Source of the DNA: Protostelium mycophagum
Taxonomy: Eukaryota; Evosea; Variosea; Protosteliida; Protosteliaceae
Assembly: GCA_002081555.1 (NCBI GenBank)
Contig: KV920977.1
Span: forward strand, 1 to 36,359
Length of the DNA: 36,359 bases
Direction of reading: 5' to 3'
This document shows, in pieces, positions 33,187 through 36,359 of the stretch; position 1 is the first letter of the stretch, and every line of letters starts with the position of its first letter. A program made the translations under genes and the position numbers. The notes beneath the pieces are model-generated. The model was given only the letters and a program-made list of their open reading frames with translations. It had not been told where the DNA came from and ran no database searches.

Positions 33187-35330
33187 TCATGAGTAGGAAG
33201 TGGGCTCGACCACTACTCCAATGTCTTGTGTCTTCTGTGCGCGCATTCTGAGCTGTCTTCTTCTTAATGATACCGTCACGATGATTGCAATGATGATCAG
33301 TAGAAGAGCAGCGCCTCCTCCTGCAGCTCCGGCGATGATGGCCACTTTGGTGGAGGATGTGTCAATGCTGGGGCCTTTGGAGACGAGCGCATCATTGGCG
33401 AAGCCGATCCGTCCATTCTCTCGATCAAAGATGATGTAGGCTCCTGTATTTCGTCAGTCCTCTGATACCACCAATGGACCATCGCATTTTGTCCATGTCC
33501 GCTCCTCAATGCACTGCGGCAGAGCCGCAACAAAGCTGTAGAAACCTGAATCGTCCAAGTCACGAAAACTAACCCATCATAAAGTTGTCTCCTAAGAAGG
33601 TCTTCTGTGCATTGCTGCCTTTCACTATGGCCCAGCAGTTCACATTGCCTCTGTTTGTCACGGCTTTAAGAAGGTATTGGCTCGGCTTCATCACCACTTT
33701 CACTCCGTCCATCCAGAACGTGAAGTCTGGGAACTGGGACAGGTCGATCTACAACGGTTAGTATTTTGGCGGGAAATTTAAATTTCAAAATACCTTGGAA
33801 GAGTTGACGCAGGATGAGGAAGTGAAGATGGAGTTATTTCCGCAGACAAAAGGCAAGTGGCAGTAATTCTTCTGCATTGTAGACACAATCAAGTTGTAGA
33901 TGACGGGAGGGAAGATGGTGTACGTAGTCCCCGAATCTACAATGGCCGATCCAAACTCGGAAATCTCCGCCCCGATAGAGGTTCCACCTTCACACTTAAG
34001 AAAATGTTCCGTCTACACTATTGTAGATCGTCAAAAACTCACCTATGGTAATATCCCCGAGCAGAATCTGGTAGTAAGGTCTGGCGACTACATCGGTGTA
34101 GTGCACTGTGTTGGGGCCTAAGAAGGCCGTGTCAATGCCGCCAAAGGTGATGCTGCCTCCTGGCACGTTGTAGACAGAGCTGTTTGTGATGGGCTGTAAA
34201 GCAATCGAGAAGACATCAGCGATGCCGTGTGAGTCCACAAAAGAATCCATCACTAAGGAAGCACAGTTGGGGACGCACTTGCGGCAGTTAGCGAGAGAGA
34301 TCGTGGTAATAGACATGGAGCTTACCGAGAGCTTAGAGTTTCCAAAAGTGAGCCCCATGATCCCGTCTACACCTTTGAATTGGAATCCTTCAGACTGTGA
34401 AATCTCAGCGAAAATTCGTGGTGATTCAAATAGATGAAAATTACCTGATCTGTGATAGCACCAAAGATGACGGGTGTGTTTTTAAAGAGGCTACTCGTGA
34501 CAGCATTAACTGTTGGTCCTGTCTTTCCGTTGTTTAGATTGTAAGTGAGAGGCAGCGACATCACATCGGACACGAGATTGCCCTTGAAGAGTTAGATCAT
34601 GAAAAATTATATTGTCGCTCACCGAAATGAAACTGGAATCACCGTAAGAGACTGAAAAACGGCAAGTTCCATCGGCGTTACAGGCATTACTTGTGCACCT
34701 CGAGTCGGCACAAGACAATACAGTGGCGGATTTGGAAGCACTTGCATTGTATGGAGTGTTATACTCATAACAGTCGGTACAGTATTGACTCGGTACGGCT
34801 GTCTGTGAAAGATGAGATGAGAACGATAATTTCGAGAATCAAATCGAGATTACGCACAATGGCACTGCCGGTATCAATCTGAAGAGTAAATATTTGGCCA
34901 GGAGAGCCGACTGAAATGGTGATGTAATATTCAATAATGTTTCCGTACAGAGTCAAAGTTCCGTCTTCAAAAGGATCAGAGAATTATTGTCATATCACCG
35001 CTCACATTTTTGTTGTTGTGTTTCGGACACGGCAGGATAAACCATCGGCATCACGTCAGAGTGACCTCCAGCAGAAGAAGCTGGATGAGCCCCGTGATCC
35101 AATGATAATCTCCTTGTGACAATTGGCAAGGTGAAAACGACGGTCTCTTTGACCTCCGGTGACGAGGTCGCCGTGCTCGATGATACCTCCGAAGCTATAG
35201 AGGATGTTGATGCAGGTGGCTTTGGTGCATTAGCCACAGGTGTTGGAGGTAGGTTTGGTGGGGGTACAGTCTGTCCAATTGCGCTCACTAAGAGGCATAA
35301 TATGGCGATTACGATACGAGCAAACGACAT
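33187..35330 (-). CDS. Pepsin-type aspartic protease, membrane-anchored
   Basis: Family A1 endopeptidase of the secretory/lysosomal system. Exons 35330-35006, 34964-34858, 34802-34623, 34582-34445, 34394-34043, 33987-33794, 33748-33574, 33443-33187; 575 aa. Signal peptide MSFARIVIAILCLLVSAIG, then about 80 residues rich in Pro/Ser/Thr. The first catalytic site is LQIDTGSAITAVP, the flap region FSVSYGDSSFIS, and the second site SAIVDSGTTYTIFP. GAYIIFDRENGRIGFAN closes the barrel. After this come a Ser/Thr linker, a TM segment (VAIIAGAAGGGAALLLIIIA), and a basic cytosolic tail starting RRRQ. Several Cys pairs near YCTDC and CRKCVPNC. One acceptor is CGTTGTAG (33749). A GTTAGT donor is used for the last intron. 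Confidence 0.94.
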
Positions 35331-36359
35331 GATTCCTTTCAATGATAGTACTATCAACTACTGATATAGAATGTAGTTCTAAAGATAATTATACAGAAGC
35401 CAGTCGTGGCTTTGCGCAGCCCTCCCCGAAGAAAAATGACTTTTCCTTCTGTTGACGGGAGATTCGATTTCCGAGATGTGCTCAAGTGCAACTTCGAGAA
35501 GCACCCGCAAAAAGATCTGGGTTTGTGGTGAAATGTTTGGCCAAGGTTGCCTCTTCCAGGAAATGGGGTGGATTTTTCTGGGTTGTATTACATATAATAG
35601 CAAAACAAATCTTTGAAAATAAGAAGAAATCGAATGATTGTTGCTTTATTTTTTGTTCTATGAAAGCAAAGGCATATTGGGAAGGGATTGTGGAGAGCGC
35701 AACCTAAGCGAAATAACTCTCCGTGTTTGTCGTGAGCCACGAAATTTGCCAGCAAAAATGGCAAAAGACTTCAGGCGGCCGAAAACACGTTCCACACTAT
35801 GAATTTTGCCGATTAGGTTCCGGCAGCCGTCAGATTTCGGAGAAATTTTTTGATTACGTAAATGTTAGGGCTTCCTCGTGATATCGTGGAAGGTTTTAGG
35901 TTGTGCCGGCCATCTACAAACGTTTTCAAAGAAATCATTTCTTGGTAAATAAATATGGTTTATTCGTGGAAATAGCACGTGACTATGTTTTCGACACAAC
36001 TCCTTCAATTCCACATGAGCCATCTCATGTTTTTGTTTTTTCGGATGTTGATTCTGCACCCTAAACACCTCAATGTGATACAATCTGATCAAGCGCTCGA
36101 AAGTTTTAAGTCGGCATTTTTCGGTAAGATAACCGTCAAATTTCATAGTGAGAGGGTATTATAGTGCATTTATCTACAACTCAACACACACTGAATGCTT
36201 GCTTCCTGTGATCAGTTTGTAAACTCTCTGCAAAACTTTATAAGCTTTTGTGTGCCCAGAGCATGCTTTATACAGACTGGGTGGAAAACACTGCATCCTA
36301 AATGATAGTAGCGTGTGCCGCACAGAGGCAGAGGCTAATGAGGGTATGTGGGTGGGCCG
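35331..36359. other. No supported gene; protease promoter and beyond
   Basis: About 1 kb. A minus frame 35865-36146 is open but contains a CGGTTATCTTACCG palindrome family member and lacks domain signal. One TCTACAAC at 36173-36180. The next gene presumably lies beyond the right edge. Confidence 0.4.

Noticed and set aside
35865-36146. Minus-strand ORF of 93 codons near the right end
   Set aside because: No domain signal, and it overlaps a CGGTTATCTTACCG-type palindrome typical of the non-coding motif families here.
1-36359. CRISPR array, prokaryotic operon, prophage or viral genes
   Set aside because: No spaced direct-repeat array, no Shine-Dalgarno-linked operons and no viral hallmark genes; pervasive spliceosomal introns show a eukaryotic nuclear genome.

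Overview
The window is eukaryotic nuclear DNA and reads best as a gene-dense, intron-rich protist genome. Gene models can be joined by eye with GT-AG introns mostly 38-60 nt long, with up to 20 exons per gene and intergenic gaps of a few hundred bases. The gene set (type I metacaspase, DHA2-type MFS, half-size ABCG, SIDT/SID-1 family, PRP17, TRPML, MEF2-type MADS box, Ras, SIN1, membrane-anchored aspartic protease) points to Amoebozoa, perhaps a protosteloid amoeba such as Planoprotostelium. That placement is inference from gene content and intron style, not a database match.

Layout. 1-1.2 kb: doubtful fragment. 1.2-11.1 kb: four minus-strand genes in a row (metacaspase, MFS transporter, ABCG transporter, SIDT-like membrane protein). 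11.1-14.2 kb: gene-poor, repeat-bearing stretch with a 427-bp direct repeat, a stop-broken ORF, and a 100-N assembly gap that cuts off a gene for a secreted peptide. 14.3-17.0 kb: PRP17/CDC40 splicing factor (minus), divergent from a TRPML-type channel (plus, 17.4-21.3 kb). The channel converges on a MEF2-type MADS-box gene (minus, 21.4-23.0 kb), which is divergent from a Ras GTPase (plus). 24.5-25.5 kb: membrane protein with a Ser/Thr/Pro tail. Then tRNA-Thr(AGT), a secreted protein of unknown function (minus), a HAD-type hydrolase (plus), and an HExxH protein (plus) converging on the TORC2 subunit SIN1 (minus). SIN1 carries a second, identical tRNA-Thr(AGT) inside an intron. 33.2-35.3 kb: pepsin-type aspartic protease with a C-terminal membrane anchor. 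The right end is empty.

Ras and SIN1 belong to one known signalling axis (Ras to TORC2), and MFS and ABCG are both exporters. Otherwise the neighbours show no operon-like logic, as expected for a eukaryote.

The most unusual signal is not a gene. Several short, self-complementary words recur far above chance, mainly in introns: TCTACAAC/GTTGTAGA (about 28 exact copies, seven forming a 3' splice site), GAAATTTC, CGGTAAC-TACCG-like palindromes, and TTTCCCGCC beside AT-rich sequence. Together they look like a dispersed intronic motif system.
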